A stretch of DNA of 20,515 nt from a virus: positions 1 to 20,515 of IMG/VR virus record IMGVR_UViG_3300044732_002489. The stretch is one strand, 5' to 3'. Both the position numbers and the translations under genes were made by a program. Each line of letters starts with the position of its first letter. Position 1 is the stretch's first letter. Under the pieces are notes generated by a model. That model searched no databases. It had not been told where the DNA came from and worked only from the letters and a program-made list of their open reading frames with translations. This document shows positions 8,670 to 14,930 of this stretch, in pieces.

Positions 8670-9047
8670 TTATTTGTTTATGGCAGCAAAGATGAGTGAT
8701 AGTATGATTCCGACTATAGAAGTATATACAATCCAAAGGGCTTTACTTACGCCATCCTTCCATTTATCAAGGTTATCGACTTTGTTTTTCAAATCAGGAA
8801 ACTCGTCTAAACTTTCTTCGAATCTAGTGATAGAATCGGTGTTTTTGTTTATTCTTACGATTACTCCATCGTCTGGGTTAAACAATCTTTTTTTAAAGTA
8901 TTCTAGATCTTCCTTTATGGTTTTTTGATCTGCGCTTAAACTTTGAATAGACTGCTTAATAATCTCAAGCTCACCGTTAGGTAACTTTTTCTTTATTATT
9001 TCAAGAGCAGATAAAATCTCCTCAATTCTAGGATCTTGTCCAGCCAT
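8670..9047 (-). CDS. Coiled-coil protein with C-terminal membrane anchor
   Basis: A 125-residue protein of unknown function. Residues 1-95 are charged and heptad-like (IEEILSALEIIKKKL, IKQSIQSLSADQKTIKEDL, EFPDLKNKVDNLDKW), predicting a coiled coil. Residues about 103-122 (ALWIVYTSIVGIILSLIFAA) form one membrane segment with a short tail ending in NK. This layout is shared by XhlA-type hemolysin/holin-accessory proteins and by some phage spanin-like or tail-linked membrane proteins. It leads the late block with the structural protein, gp16, sugar genes and gp17, and a GATATATAC motif ends 17 bases before its start. A role in lysis or virion assembly at the membrane is an inference from architecture only. 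Confidence 0.6.
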   Translation of the reverse strand: MAGQDPRIEEILSALEIIKKKLPNGELEIIKQSIQSLSADQKTIKEDLEYFKKRLFNPDDGVIVRINKNTDSITRFEESLDEFPDLKNKVDNLDKWKDGVSKALWIVYTSIVGIILSLIFAAINK

Positions 9048-9064
9048 TATAAACAGGATTTTTT

Positions 9065-9073
9065 GTATATATC
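9065..9073 (-). promoter_or_regulatory. Putative late promoter core GATATATAC before the 125-aa gene
   Basis: The minus strand reads GATATATAC, overlapping the TGA stop of the 223-residue gene and lying 17 bases upstream of the 125-residue gene. The downstream bases (ACAAAAAATC) also resemble those after the copy at 12666-12674. Three of the four exact copies in the window sit just before genes, so it may be a phage promoter -10 element. Function is inferred from position and recurrence. Confidence 0.35.
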
Positions 9074-9743
9074 ACTTTTCAACAATTATAAGTGCGATAC
9101 TATTATCCTTTTCTAATTTGGTACCGAAAATAAGTTGTAGGTTTAAGATATATGTGGCTTCTTCACTTTCCTGATCTAGTCTTGCTAAATACATACGTAA
9201 TTTGGAAAGAAACTCTCTAACGGAGACTTCGAAGTATGGAGTTTTATCAAATGGATCATTTCTATAGTAACCTAAATTTTTGAAAATCATTTTACATTCT
9301 GCCAAAAATTCAGGAGCACATATTGAAGGCAAATCAACCTTAGTGTGTATGATACGATAATCAAAAGATATTGAATCTTTTATCTTTCTAGAGTAAATTT
9401 GTGATTCTGATACGTTTATTCTAAAATATCTCATCTTAGAAAATGAGCGAATCATATTGTCTATAAAGAATATAGAAGTAACTGACTGATTAAGCGCATC
9501 ATAAGGAGTTGAATCAAAATCAACCAAATCCTTCTTGAATTTAGTATGAAGAATATCGTACATATCATCAACTTTCACGAAAAAAGATGTATCATCTAGT
9601 CCCGGAATTCTAACGGTATGAGCCCTTTCTTTGAGTTCGGTTATTAATAAACGGTCTTTGTAATTGTTATTGTAAAGATAAATCTCAAGAATTAAAGGAT
9701 CAATAGCATTAGTTATCATATCATCTTCATTAATATCAGTCAT
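9072..9743 (-). CDS. Conserved-looking phage protein of unknown function
   Basis: A 223-residue soluble protein I do not recognise. It is acidic at the N-terminus (MTDINEDDM), has mixed alpha/beta character, and carries no signal peptide, membrane segment or metal motif that I can see. The stretch around residues 160-195 (YRNDPFDKTPYFEVSVREFLSKLRMYLARL) is probably a helix-rich core. Its start overlaps the end of the gp62-like gene by eight bases, implying coupled translation with a replication gene, while the next gene downstream begins a structural block after a possible promoter. Candidates worth testing are a tail-completion or baseplate component and a replication accessory factor, but nothing in the sequence decides between them. 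Confidence 0.7.
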   Translation of the reverse strand: MTDINEDDMITNAIDPLILEIYLYNNNYKDRLLITELKERAHTVRIPGLDDTSFFVKVDDMYDILHTKFKKDLVDFDSTPYDALNQSVTSIFFIDNMIRSFSKMRYFRINVSESQIYSRKIKDSISFDYRIIHTKVDLPSICAPEFLAECKMIFKNLGYYRNDPFDKTPYFEVSVREFLSKLRMYLARLDQESEEATYILNLQLIFGTKLEKDNSIALIIVEK

Positions 9744-10143
9744 ACATCTTTAATTGTTTTTCTAACGAAGAGAAGAGTTTTTTCATCTCTTCGGGATTGA
9801 ATCTAATAGCATCTTTTAATTCTCTTTCTCCTAAATTATTTCGTTGCATCCATATCTTTGCAACTTCAGGATCAGGTTTCCATACTTTGTCAGTAGGAGA
9901 TTTTTTAGTTTTAGTATATATCCATCCTGGAACTCTTTTGAATCGAGATGCAACCAATTGCCAAAGATCTACAACTGCCCATCCATTCATACCAACACGA
10001 TTTAATTGCTGAGCAGTCGTTGGATGTTGAATGGCCATAAATCTTTGGATCATAAAGAAATGTTTAGCCTTGTCTGAATTCTTGAGTTGTGAATACTTTT
10101 TAGGGTCAGTAAACATGACCTTTACAAAATCGAATAGTTCCAT
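9736..10143 (-). CDS. 62: Probable clamp-loader small subunit, gp62-like
   Basis: A 135-residue protein that fits the layout of the small clamp-loader subunit of T4-like phages outside the T4 core group: an N-terminal FDF motif (LFDFVKVM), then HFFMIQRFMAIQHPTTAQQLN, matching the NRxxSxxxxxxxxANxxN pattern I recall from cyanophage gp62, a basic KR/W segment (RFKRVPGWIYTKTKK), and a C-terminal helix (ERELKDAIRFNPEEMKKLFSSLEK) resembling the family's closing repeat. With gp44 it would open the sliding clamp and load it on DNA. In T4, 62 lies directly after 44; here it is about 2.5 kb downstream beyond RNase H. It overlaps the next gene by eight bases and starts one base after the 70-residue gene. 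The match is by remembered pattern only, hence moderate confidence. Confidence 0.5.
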   Translation of the reverse strand: MELFDFVKVMFTDPKKYSQLKNSDKAKHFFMIQRFMAIQHPTTAQQLNRVGMNGWAVVDLWQLVASRFKRVPGWIYTKTKKSPTDKVWKPDPEVAKIWMQRNNLGERELKDAIRFNPEEMKKLFSSLEKQLKMYD

Positions 10144-10144
10144 A

Positions 10145-10357
10145 TTATTTTTTATGATAGTAGATGTAGTAGATGTTAATCATGATAACCAATATGTTCA
10201 TAACTTGCACAGGATAGGATCCTAAAAAGAATCCGTAAACAACAAACATTGCGCATCCTATAGTGTTAACAACTCTAAGAGTAACCATGTCTCGTAATGT
10301 CATCGATATTAAAACAATTATCATTGACAAATATCCAAAAAGTTCTAAATGGCTCAT
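10145..10357 (-). CDS. Small three-helix membrane protein, YgjV/PQ-loop-like
   Basis: A 70-residue integral membrane protein with three hydrophobic segments at about residues 4-20 (LELFGYLSMIIVLISMT), 30-48 (VNTIGCAMFVVYGFFLGSY) and 50-67 (VQVMNILVIMINIYYIYY). The order of IGYxSxxxxxxS, LRxxNxIGxxxFxxYG and GSYPVxxxNxxIxxxNIYY is one I recall from small YgjV-like or PQ-loop-type proteins of Bacteroidota. It overlaps the 74-residue coiled-coil gene by four bases and ends one base before the gp62-like gene. Its role in infection is unknown; host membrane modification is the simplest idea. It could be a host-derived gene captured by the phage. Confidence 0.6.
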   Translation of the reverse strand: MSHLELFGYLSMIIVLISMTLRDMVTLRVVNTIGCAMFVVYGFFLGSYPVQVMNILVIMINIYYIYYHKK

Positions 10358-10578
10358 ACTGAAAGATTGTCACCAAGTTTATCATCTTCAGACTCTTCTA
10401 ACGAAGGAACATTTCGATATTCTTTAATATATCTCTTTTGTTCGAGTACTAATCGTTTTTCTTCAATTTGGTTTTTCTTTTCCAATCCGTCTGCAATTCT
10501 TTTTAATTGCTCGGCTATCATTGGAACGTCAAAATCAACGAATCGTTGACCTCTACGAGTTTTTGCAAAATCATCCAT
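10354..10578 (-). CDS. Small coiled-coil phage protein
   Basis: A 74-residue soluble protein of unknown function. The opening FAKTRRGQRFVDFDVPMIAEQLKRIADGLEK follows a pattern (T-R-x-G-x-x-F, then P-x-x-x-x-x-L-x-x-I-A) that I recall in small proteins of many large phages, followed by a charged helix and an acidic tail (EESEDDKLGD). It sits 14 bases after RNase H and overlaps the membrane-protein gene by an ATGA junction, so it belongs to the replication-gene operon. No enzymatic motif is visible. A role as adaptor or regulator is possible but unsupported. Confidence 0.62.
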   Translation of the reverse strand: MDDFAKTRRGQRFVDFDVPMIAEQLKRIADGLEKKNQIEEKRLVLEQKRYIKEYRNVPSLEESEDDKLGDNLSV

Positions 10579-10592
10579 ATTTGTTTGTTTTA

Positions 10593-11840
10593 TTATTTTA
10601 TGAGGTTATCCCAGAAATCACCATCAAAAGATGATTCTTTTTTATCAATAATTTTTACATCAGAAACACTTTCTGATATTGATTTGAATAAACCGGATTC
10701 GTTAAATTCGGTTTTCTTTTCTTTTGTGTATGTAGTTCCTTGAAGGATTTTTTCTTTATCAAGAATTGAATGTATTTCAGATCCTGAAAGAGATTTTGTG
10801 TTGTTTTCGATAGATTCGAACATTGAATTGCAAACATCATTTGGAATACAACTTGTATGTAGATAAACAAGATCTCGATTAGTTTTCCATCGTTGAATTA
10901 CTTCATCTAAAGGTTTATCAATTTTAATTGCGGATATTGCCAATTCGCAGATTCGTTGAATATGTTCATCTAAGAAGAAATGAGATTGATTGATAAAGAC
11001 TTTATCATCTTTGAACTTAGACATAATTTCAGAAACATGTTTATCGGTAACTCGGTAAGTTACAGGTCCTCGTTTTGTTTCTTTAACCACGGTATGTAAA
11101 GGAGGAACATTATCACCAGCATCACCAACTAGAATTTTCTTAAATAAGAAGTCCATAACATTTACTTCATGAGCTTTCATTTTGTTTCCTTTAATGATAT
11201 CTCGAAGATTTTGTTTAGTATTTGACATTAGATCTACAGGAAGATTGAAAATATCGTTTGTAGTTGCATGTTCCTCGATATCTAACCATGATTGGAATCT
11301 AGGAAATACATGAATGTCTTTATCGAATTTATTGTAGTAAATTGTATTTGCAGATGATGAATTGTCCATATTAACTAATTGTAGCAAATCATTATCACCT
11401 GAAATGATAATTGCATTTTGACCTTGTTGATTAAGATGAGATGACCATGCAAAGATTAAATCATCGGCTTCGGCATGTTGTACTCTAGAAACAATTACAC
11501 CAAGTTTTTCTAATGATGCAATAAATTCATTATGAACGTTGTAAATTTCGTTCCAGTTAATTGATGTTGATTTTACTCGATTTGCTTTGTATTCCGTATC
11601 TAGGAATTTTTTACGCCAAGATGATGAATCGACCGTATAAACTATTCGATTAACAACGCCTTCGAAACGTTTAATTTCTGCAGCAAAGTCTGTGGCTAAT
11701 TTCCAAAGAAGAAGATTTTTATCAGCTTCTGGTTCATCGATGAAATTAAAAGGTTTGCCAGTTTTAATTTTTTGGCCGATGAAATAAGTTTTGTGTAACC
11801 AAAAGTTACCGTCAAAGATTAATGTGTACTTACCAGTCAT
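10593..11840 (-). CDS. rnh: T4 RNase H-like 5'-3' nuclease (FEN family)
   Basis: A 415-residue flap endonuclease-family protein, expected to remove RNA primers and 5' flaps from lagging-strand fragments. Metal-binding acidic residues follow family order: D10 (LIFDGN), D71 (TVDSSSWRKKF) before the helical-arch segment EYKANR (83-88), E124/D126/D127 (AEADDL), D149/D151 (SGDNDL), and D240/D243 (GDAGDNVP), the last at the helix-hairpin-helix. It is about 110 residues longer than T4 RNase H (305 aa); the extra length is C-terminal, partly low-complexity, and ends in DGDFWDNLIK, an acidic-aromatic tail of a type often used to bind a sliding clamp or SSB. It follows the 83-residue gene by 28 bases and is followed closely by two small genes and the gp62-like gene. 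Enzyme class is confident; the tail's role is inferred. Confidence 0.9.
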   Translation of the reverse strand: MTGKYTLIFDGNFWLHKTYFIGQKIKTGKPFNFIDEPEADKNLLLWKLATDFAAEIKRFEGVVNRIVYTVDSSSWRKKFLDTEYKANRVKSTSINWNEIYNVHNEFIASLEKLGVIVSRVQHAEADDLIFAWSSHLNQQGQNAIIISGDNDLLQLVNMDNSSSANTIYYNKFDKDIHVFPRFQSWLDIEEHATTNDIFNLPVDLMSNTKQNLRDIIKGNKMKAHEVNVMDFLFKKILVGDAGDNVPPLHTVVKETKRGPVTYRVTDKHVSEIMSKFKDDKVFINQSHFFLDEHIQRICELAISAIKIDKPLDEVIQRWKTNRDLVYLHTSCIPNDVCNSMFESIENNTKSLSGSEIHSILDKEKILQGTTYTKEKKTEFNESGLFKSISESVSDVKIIDKKESSFDGDFWDNLIK

Positions 11841-11868
11841 TATTTATGATTTTTTAATTATATGAAAT

Positions 11869-12120
11869 TTAGTTAAGACAGATTTTTGAAATCATTTCAC
11901 GAATTGGTTCTTTTTTGAGATAATCAAATAGCTCTTGATAAGACATAATCTCGATATCAGACATGTAGTTTTCATCCCAAACTTCGTAATGTTCAGGTTT
12001 TGTTTGACATTCTAGGATTGAGATTATTGAACCGTCCTTTCGAGTATGGATGTAATTTGTTGAATACATTAAGAAAGGATTTTCTGTGACTGCAAAGTCG
12101 ATTGGGAATTGTATTGACAT
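11869..12120 (-). CDS. Small phage protein of unknown function (83 aa)
   Basis: I chose the ATG at 12120-12118, giving MSIQFPIDFAV and 83 residues. A longer frame begins at 12162, but its first 14 residues are encoded by the terminator and A/T-rich leader, so it is unlikely. The protein is acidic, soluble and without a recognised motif; YEVWDENYMSDIEIMSYQEL suggests a small alpha/beta fold. It is the first gene after the bipartite upstream element and so probably leads the operon containing RNase H. Early expression is inferred from that position and neighbours. No function can be given. Confidence 0.65.
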   Translation of the reverse strand: MSIQFPIDFAVTENPFLMYSTNYIHTRKDGSIISILECQTKPEHYEVWDENYMSDIEIMSYQELFDYLKKEPIREMISKICLN

Positions 12121-12131
12121 ATTTATTAATT

Positions 12132-12199
12132 TTATAGTATAAAAATAATAAAAAAAAGCCACAAGAAAAAATCCTGTGGCTAAAAGTTATTAACAATTT
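12132..12199 (-). promoter_or_regulatory. Bipartite upstream element, copy 1
   Basis: Two blocks here recur upstream of the 63-aa gene. Written on the plus strand they are TTATAGTATAAAAATAATA at 12132-12150 and AAAAGTTATTAACAATTT at 12182-12199. Read on the minus strand, the AAATTGTTAATAACTTTT block comes first and the TATTATTTTTATACTATAA block follows, with a hairpin between and the start codon 11 bases after the second block. The TATACTATAA part could be a -10-like element. The order and strand match copy 2, so this is likely an early or middle promoter region; the exact -10/-35 assignment is not certain. Confidence 0.45.
12151..12180 (-). terminator. Rho-independent terminator after the 132-aa gene
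   Basis: On the minus strand GCCACAGGA pairs with TCTTGTGGC (nine pairs, one G-U) around a five-T loop at 12158-12180 and is followed directly by a run of Ts. It would end transcripts of gp44 and the 132-residue gene before the promoter-like block at 12132-12150. The plus strand lacks a comparable T tract. Confidence 0.8.
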
Positions 12200-12246
12200 G
12201 TATTTAGTAATTAATCTAAATTAAGAGACTCATTAGTAAATGATTT

Positions 12247-12645
12247 TTAGAATTTAGAATCTCTAGTAAAGAAGAATGCAACGAATCCATATTCATCGTA
12301 TCTAACTACTTTCAAATTAGAATCTAACATAAGATCAAATCCGCTAGGAAGATCAAGATCACCTAGATCTGTAGGAACTCCTCTAAATTTAGAGTCCATA
12401 GCATCATATGCCTTAGTTAAAACAGCGTCATCATAATCAGATTCAGAATCTAAACGACAAACATTTGAAGGATTTTCACCTAAAAGATCACATGCCTTTT
12501 GATGATATGCTATAACATCGTCGTCATCCATTTCATCCATAAGAATATCTACTGAATCATACATATTATAAGCTTTACTAGCTAAAGCTCCTTCATTAAT
12601 CATAGATTCGTTCAAAAAATCTTCGAATTTTGGTATATTTTTCAT
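12247..12645 (-). CDS. Possible internal head protein with capsid-targeting-like N-terminus
   Basis: A 132-residue acidic protein of unknown function. It opens MKNIPKFEDFLNESMINEGALAS, which resembles the capsid-targeting sequence of T4 internal proteins (MKTYQEFIAEA) and includes two prohead-protease-like sites, LNE|S at residues 11-13 and INE|G at 16-18, consistent with the T4 gp21 rule (L/I)xE followed by a small residue. The rest is rich in Asp (MDEMDDDD near 36-43) with an aromatic C-terminus (YGFVAFFFTRDSKF). It follows gp44 by 28 bases, has its own GATATATAC motif 20 bases upstream and a terminator downstream, so it may be a separately controlled late gene. Being packaged and cleaved is an inference from the N-terminus; the protein family is not recognised. 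Confidence 0.6.
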   Translation of the reverse strand: MKNIPKFEDFLNESMINEGALASKAYNMYDSVDILMDEMDDDDVIAYHQKACDLLGENPSNVCRLDSESDYDDAVLTKAYDAMDSKFRGVPTDLGDLDLPSGFDLMLDSNLKVVRYDEYGFVAFFFTRDSKF

Positions 12646-12665
12646 ATTTTTAATGATTTTTTCTT

Positions 12666-12674
12666 GTATATATC
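12666..12674 (-). promoter_or_regulatory. Putative late promoter core GATATATAC before the 132-aa gene
   Basis: The minus strand reads GATATATAC, touching the TAG stop of gp44 and 20 bases before the 132-residue gene. The following ACAAGAAAAAATC is nearly the same as after the copy at 9065-9073, giving an extended match of about 18 positions. This supports a shared regulatory element; function is inferred. Confidence 0.35.
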
Positions 12675-13627
12675 TAGCTTCTTACTATCATTTGTAATCG
12701 ATAAATTAACGAAAGCATTGTGATTACTGGATCGATAACGAATCGAGATTCGTATGAATGTTTGTTAACTTCATATGAAATTTCACCAACTTTTCGCATA
12801 AGTTGTGGTTTTTCAACTTGAATGTATTCTACAAAATCGGTTCCTAAAGATTGAATAACATCATCAACTTTTGCAGAATAATTAGAGACTAGATATTGAT
12901 AATTTTGAACTTCGTTTGCAGATGGATTGAAGATGTGTTCATAAAGATCTTTGAATACTCCGTGGAATTTTTTAACATCATCAAATGTAATCTTGGTTTT
13001 ACCTTCTGCAAAATAACCTTGAAGGACATTAATTGTAGATCTTAGATCTGGGAATTTACGTCTTACAAGTTCAATTAGAGCATCCTTTTCAATATCCATT
13101 CCTTCAATACGAATGATTTCGTATACTCGCTTAAAGTATTTCTTTTCAATTTCTTGTTCTTCAACATCGGAAAAGTCAAAATTGATACATTCAAAACGAG
13201 ATTGAATGTTGTCTGGAATTTTGTTGAAATAATTACAGGTTGCAATAAAACGAGCAGTTTTTTCGAATTGTTCAATGGTTCCACGAAGTGCTTTCATATA
13301 TTGATCTGATACTCCATCAAACTCATCAAGAATTACAACTTTAAGTTTTTTTTCACCATCAATAACCGAAAGAGTAGAACAAAATTCCGCAATTTTAGTT
13401 CTTACAACATCAACACCAGTTTCTGATGAGCAGTTGATATACATGTGAGGATGATCGGATGCTAGGATTCTAGCGGATGAGGTTTTTCCGGATCCAGGTC
13501 CACCATAAAAAAGAAGGTTTTGGTATACCCCTTTGCTTAATTTGTTAAACACACGATCAGGAACAATAAGTTCATCTAGATTTGTTGGACGATATCTTTC
13601 AGTCCAGAGTAATTTTTTTGGATTCAT
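12674..13627 (-). CDS. 44: Sliding-clamp loader ATPase subunit, T4 gp44-like
   Basis: A 317-residue AAA+ protein, the large clamp-loader subunit that assembles with gp62 and loads the gp45 sliding clamp for the replisome and, in T4, for late transcription. The N-terminal WTERYRPTNLDELI is the family's opening box. Walker A GPGSGKTS is at residues 43-50, Walker B VVILDEFD at 97-104, sensor 1 ATCN at 129-132 and the arginine-finger SRF at 143-145. The length equals that of T4 gp44 (319 aa). There is no gp62 gene directly downstream, unlike T4; the next gene is the possible internal head protein. The lipoprotein gene precedes it by 32 bases. The start is preceded by ATAAATAAT and no Shine-Dalgarno sequence. 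Confidence 0.95.
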   Translation of the reverse strand: MNPKKLLWTERYRPTNLDELIVPDRVFNKLSKGVYQNLLFYGGPGSGKTSSARILASDHPHMYINCSSETGVDVVRTKIAEFCSTLSVIDGEKKLKVVILDEFDGVSDQYMKALRGTIEQFEKTARFIATCNYFNKIPDNIQSRFECINFDFSDVEEQEIEKKYFKRVYEIIRIEGMDIEKDALIELVRRKFPDLRSTINVLQGYFAEGKTKITFDDVKKFHGVFKDLYEHIFNPSANEVQNYQYLVSNYSAKVDDVIQSLGTDFVEYIQVEKPQLMRKVGEISYEVNKHSYESRFVIDPVITMLSLIYRLQMIVRS

Positions 13628-13659
13628 ATTATTTATATGTTGTTTTCATTTGTGCAGTA

Positions 13660-13896
13660 TTAATTGATGTTTTCTTCATAATGGTTTTTACCGCTTGATT
13701 GAGATGTCATTGTTTCTCCTTTAGATGTAAAGTAGTGTACATGACCTCCATCGTTAAATCGATAGACTCGGATTCCGTCCTTTTCGAATAGGAATTCAAC
13801 TTCAAATCCATTACCTTCAGTAGAAGTAGTTTGTGCATCTTTGTAGCAACCAGTTAGTGCTAATGCGGTCAAAGAGATTAAAAAGATTTTTTTCAT
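13660..13896 (-). CDS. Small lipoprotein (DUF4884-like)
   Basis: I chose the ATG at 13896-13894, giving MKKIFLISLTALALTGC as a type II signal peptide: two Lys, a hydrophobic core and a lipobox LTGC with Cys17 as the lipid-modified residue. The longer frame from 13944 would put 16 residues before the signal. The mature part is about 61 residues with FEVEFLFEKDGIRVYRF and GHVHYFTSKGET, similar to what I recall of DUF4884 lipoproteins of Bacteroidota. It would sit in a host envelope membrane; phage lipoproteins of this size sometimes block superinfection or alter the envelope. It starts one base after the 64-residue gene ends and precedes gp44 by 32 bases. Lipoprotein status is firm, family and role are tentative. 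Confidence 0.8.
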   Translation of the reverse strand: MKKIFLISLTALALTGCYKDAQTTSTEGNGFEVEFLFEKDGIRVYRFNDGGHVHYFTSKGETMTSQSSGKNHYEENIN

Positions 13897-13897
13897 T

Positions 13898-14092
13898 TTA
13901 TGAGAGTTTTTGTTTGATATTTTTACGATTAAGGGATAGATCAAAAATAAAGCCAGAAAGGAATAGCTTCATAGTAAGAGATTTTCTACAATTATCATCT
14001 ACGTACTGGACGGTTTTATTCCAGTCTAGTTTGTGCTTGGTAACCAACATATCGATTAGTTCCAGCGTTGGGTTTGGTTTTGGTTGTTTCAT
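13898..14092 (-). CDS. Small protein of unknown function (64 aa)
   Basis: A 64-residue basic protein opening MKQPKPNPTLELIDMLVTKHKLDW. The first 30 residues look like a helix (LELIDMLVTKHKL) and residues 41-52 are hydrophobic (MKLFLSGFIFDLSL), too short for a confident membrane helix. It starts one base after the 63-residue gene and ends one base before the lipoprotein start, so the three are probably read from one message. No family is recognised. The tight spacing and lack of an overlapping better frame support it as a real gene. Confidence 0.6.
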   Translation of the reverse strand: MKQPKPNPTLELIDMLVTKHKLDWNKTVQYVDDNCRKSLTMKLFLSGFIFDLSLNRKNIKQKLS

Positions 14093-14093
14093 A

Positions 14094-14285
14094 TTATTCA
14101 GATATTGTGTAAGAAGCAGTGCATATTGTTAAGAGGATCAACATAAAGGTAAATCCAATTTCGTTGAGAACTCCAGCGAAATGAATGTGGTTTTGTAAAG
14201 TACCTTGCATCATTGCATAGATAGTAAAGCAAAGAATGATGGTTAGAACTAAGTAACCGAGTCTTTTAAATGATGAGATTTTCAT
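14094..14285 (-). CDS. Small two-helix membrane protein
   Basis: A 63-residue protein with two membrane segments, about residues 9-28 (LGYLVLTIILCFTIYAMMQG) and 40-58 (NEIGFTFMLILLTICTASY), joined by a short His-containing loop. The N-terminus MKISSFKR is basic, suggesting both ends face the cytoplasm. It is the first gene after the second copy of the bipartite upstream element and heads the run of small genes leading into gp44, so early expression is likely. No family is recognised. Small early membrane proteins of this type in other phages often target host envelope functions, but that is only context. Confidence 0.6.
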   Translation of the reverse strand: MKISSFKRLGYLVLTIILCFTIYAMMQGTLQNHIHFAGVLNEIGFTFMLILLTICTASYTISE

Positions 14286-14440
14286 AATTGTTTTGTTTAT
14301 TGATTATAGTATAAAAATAATACTTTTTATTGGAATAAAAAAATTTTTTGACAATTATTTTTCAAAAGTTATTAACAATTTAATAGGTTGTTTTTCCTCG
14401 GTTTTTTGGATAAATAAAACAAAAAAAATTAAAACGCCTT
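14286..14440. promoter_or_regulatory. Divergent intergenic region with bipartite element copy 2
   Basis: This 155-base A/T-rich stretch separates the minus-strand 63-aa gene from the plus-strand speD-like gene. On the plus strand it holds TTATAGTATAAAAATAATA at 14304-14322 and AAAAGTTATTAACAATTT at 14364-14381, identical to the blocks at 12132-12199 and in the same order and orientation. Between them is a perfect inverted repeat, TTTTTATT and AATAAAAA around GG at 14324-14341. A plus-strand TTGACA at 14348-14353 could serve speD, with a poor match for a -10 box about 17 bases on. The minus-strand assignment is the stronger one because of the second copy. Confidence 0.45.
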
Positions 14441-14875
14441 ATGTTCAAACCCTATCACCAACATCTTTTAGTAAAAGGAACAATCAAAAAGACTACTAAA
14501 AGTACAGAAGAAATTAACAATTGGTTTAGTGAACTAGTCAAAAAAGTTGGAATGGTAGTTGTTGCCGGTCCTACATCTGTTTATATAGATGAACTTGGAA
14601 ACGAAGGACTAACCGGGACAGTAACTCTAGCAACATCTCATGCTTCAATCCATATATGGGATGCTACGGATCCAATGTGTTTTCAATTTGATATTTACAG
14701 CTGTAAATGTTATGACATTAAAATCGTAATTGACCATCTAAATGAAGCATTCGATATGATTGATTTTGAATGGATAGAAATTGATCGTAACGATCGCATG
14801 ACTATTGCCGATAGAGGCCATGGTAAAGGAGGAGAATTTTGGAGTGATTTCGATCAACTCAAATACAAAAATTAA
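14441..14875 (+). CDS. speD: S-adenosylmethionine decarboxylase-like protein (SpeD family)
   Basis: A 144-residue protein of the prokaryotic AdoMet decarboxylase family, pyruvoyl enzymes that self-cleave and convert AdoMet to the aminopropyl donor for spermidine. The core SHASIHIW (residues 66-73) matches the family SHxxIHxW: S66 would become the pyruvoyl group, H71 aids processing, and C88 in DIYSCKC stands for the catalytic Cys of DVFTCG. Two features differ: the residue before the Ser is Thr rather than the usual Glu, and the loop between His71 and Cys88 is about two residues longer. It is the only plus-strand gene, with its own terminator. Known: relatives in the family include pyruvoyl Arg/Orn decarboxylases, so AdoMet may not be the substrate. 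No spermidine synthase is seen in the window. Confidence 0.82.
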   Translation: MFKPYHQHLLVKGTIKKTTKSTEEINNWFSELVKKVGMVVVAGPTSVYIDELGNEGLTGTVTLATSHASIHIWDATDPMCFQFDIYSCKCYDIKIVIDHLNEAFDMIDFEWIEIDRNDRMTIADRGHGKGGEFWSDFDQLKYKN

Positions 14876-14891
14876 AAGCAATACACATAAG

Positions 14892-14930
14892 AAAAGGTCA
14901 GTTATTTTATTAACTGACCTTTTGTTTTTT
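14892..14930 (+). terminator. Terminator of speD-like gene, possibly bidirectional
   Basis: A perfect 13-bp inverted repeat, AAAAGGTCAGTTA at 14892-14904 and its complement at 14911-14923, with a six-base loop, followed by GTTTTTT on the plus strand. It lies between convergent genes. On the minus strand the stem ends in TTTTCTT, so it may also stop transcripts of the ATP-grasp gene, less strongly. Confidence 0.85.

Noticed and set aside
13075-13284. Minus-strand 69-residue frame inside gp44
   Set aside because: Alternative frame within a confidently identified AAA+ gene.
13630-13637. Exact T4-type late promoter TATAAATA upstream of gp44
   Set aside because: It ends two bases before the ATG, so transcription would start inside the gene; similar ATAAATA leaders precede several other genes, so it more likely reflects A/T-rich translation leaders.
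14293-14499. Plus-strand 68-residue frame
   Set aside because: Covers the promoter-like intergenic elements and overlaps the speD-like start in another frame; composition is that of noncoding A/T-rich DNA.
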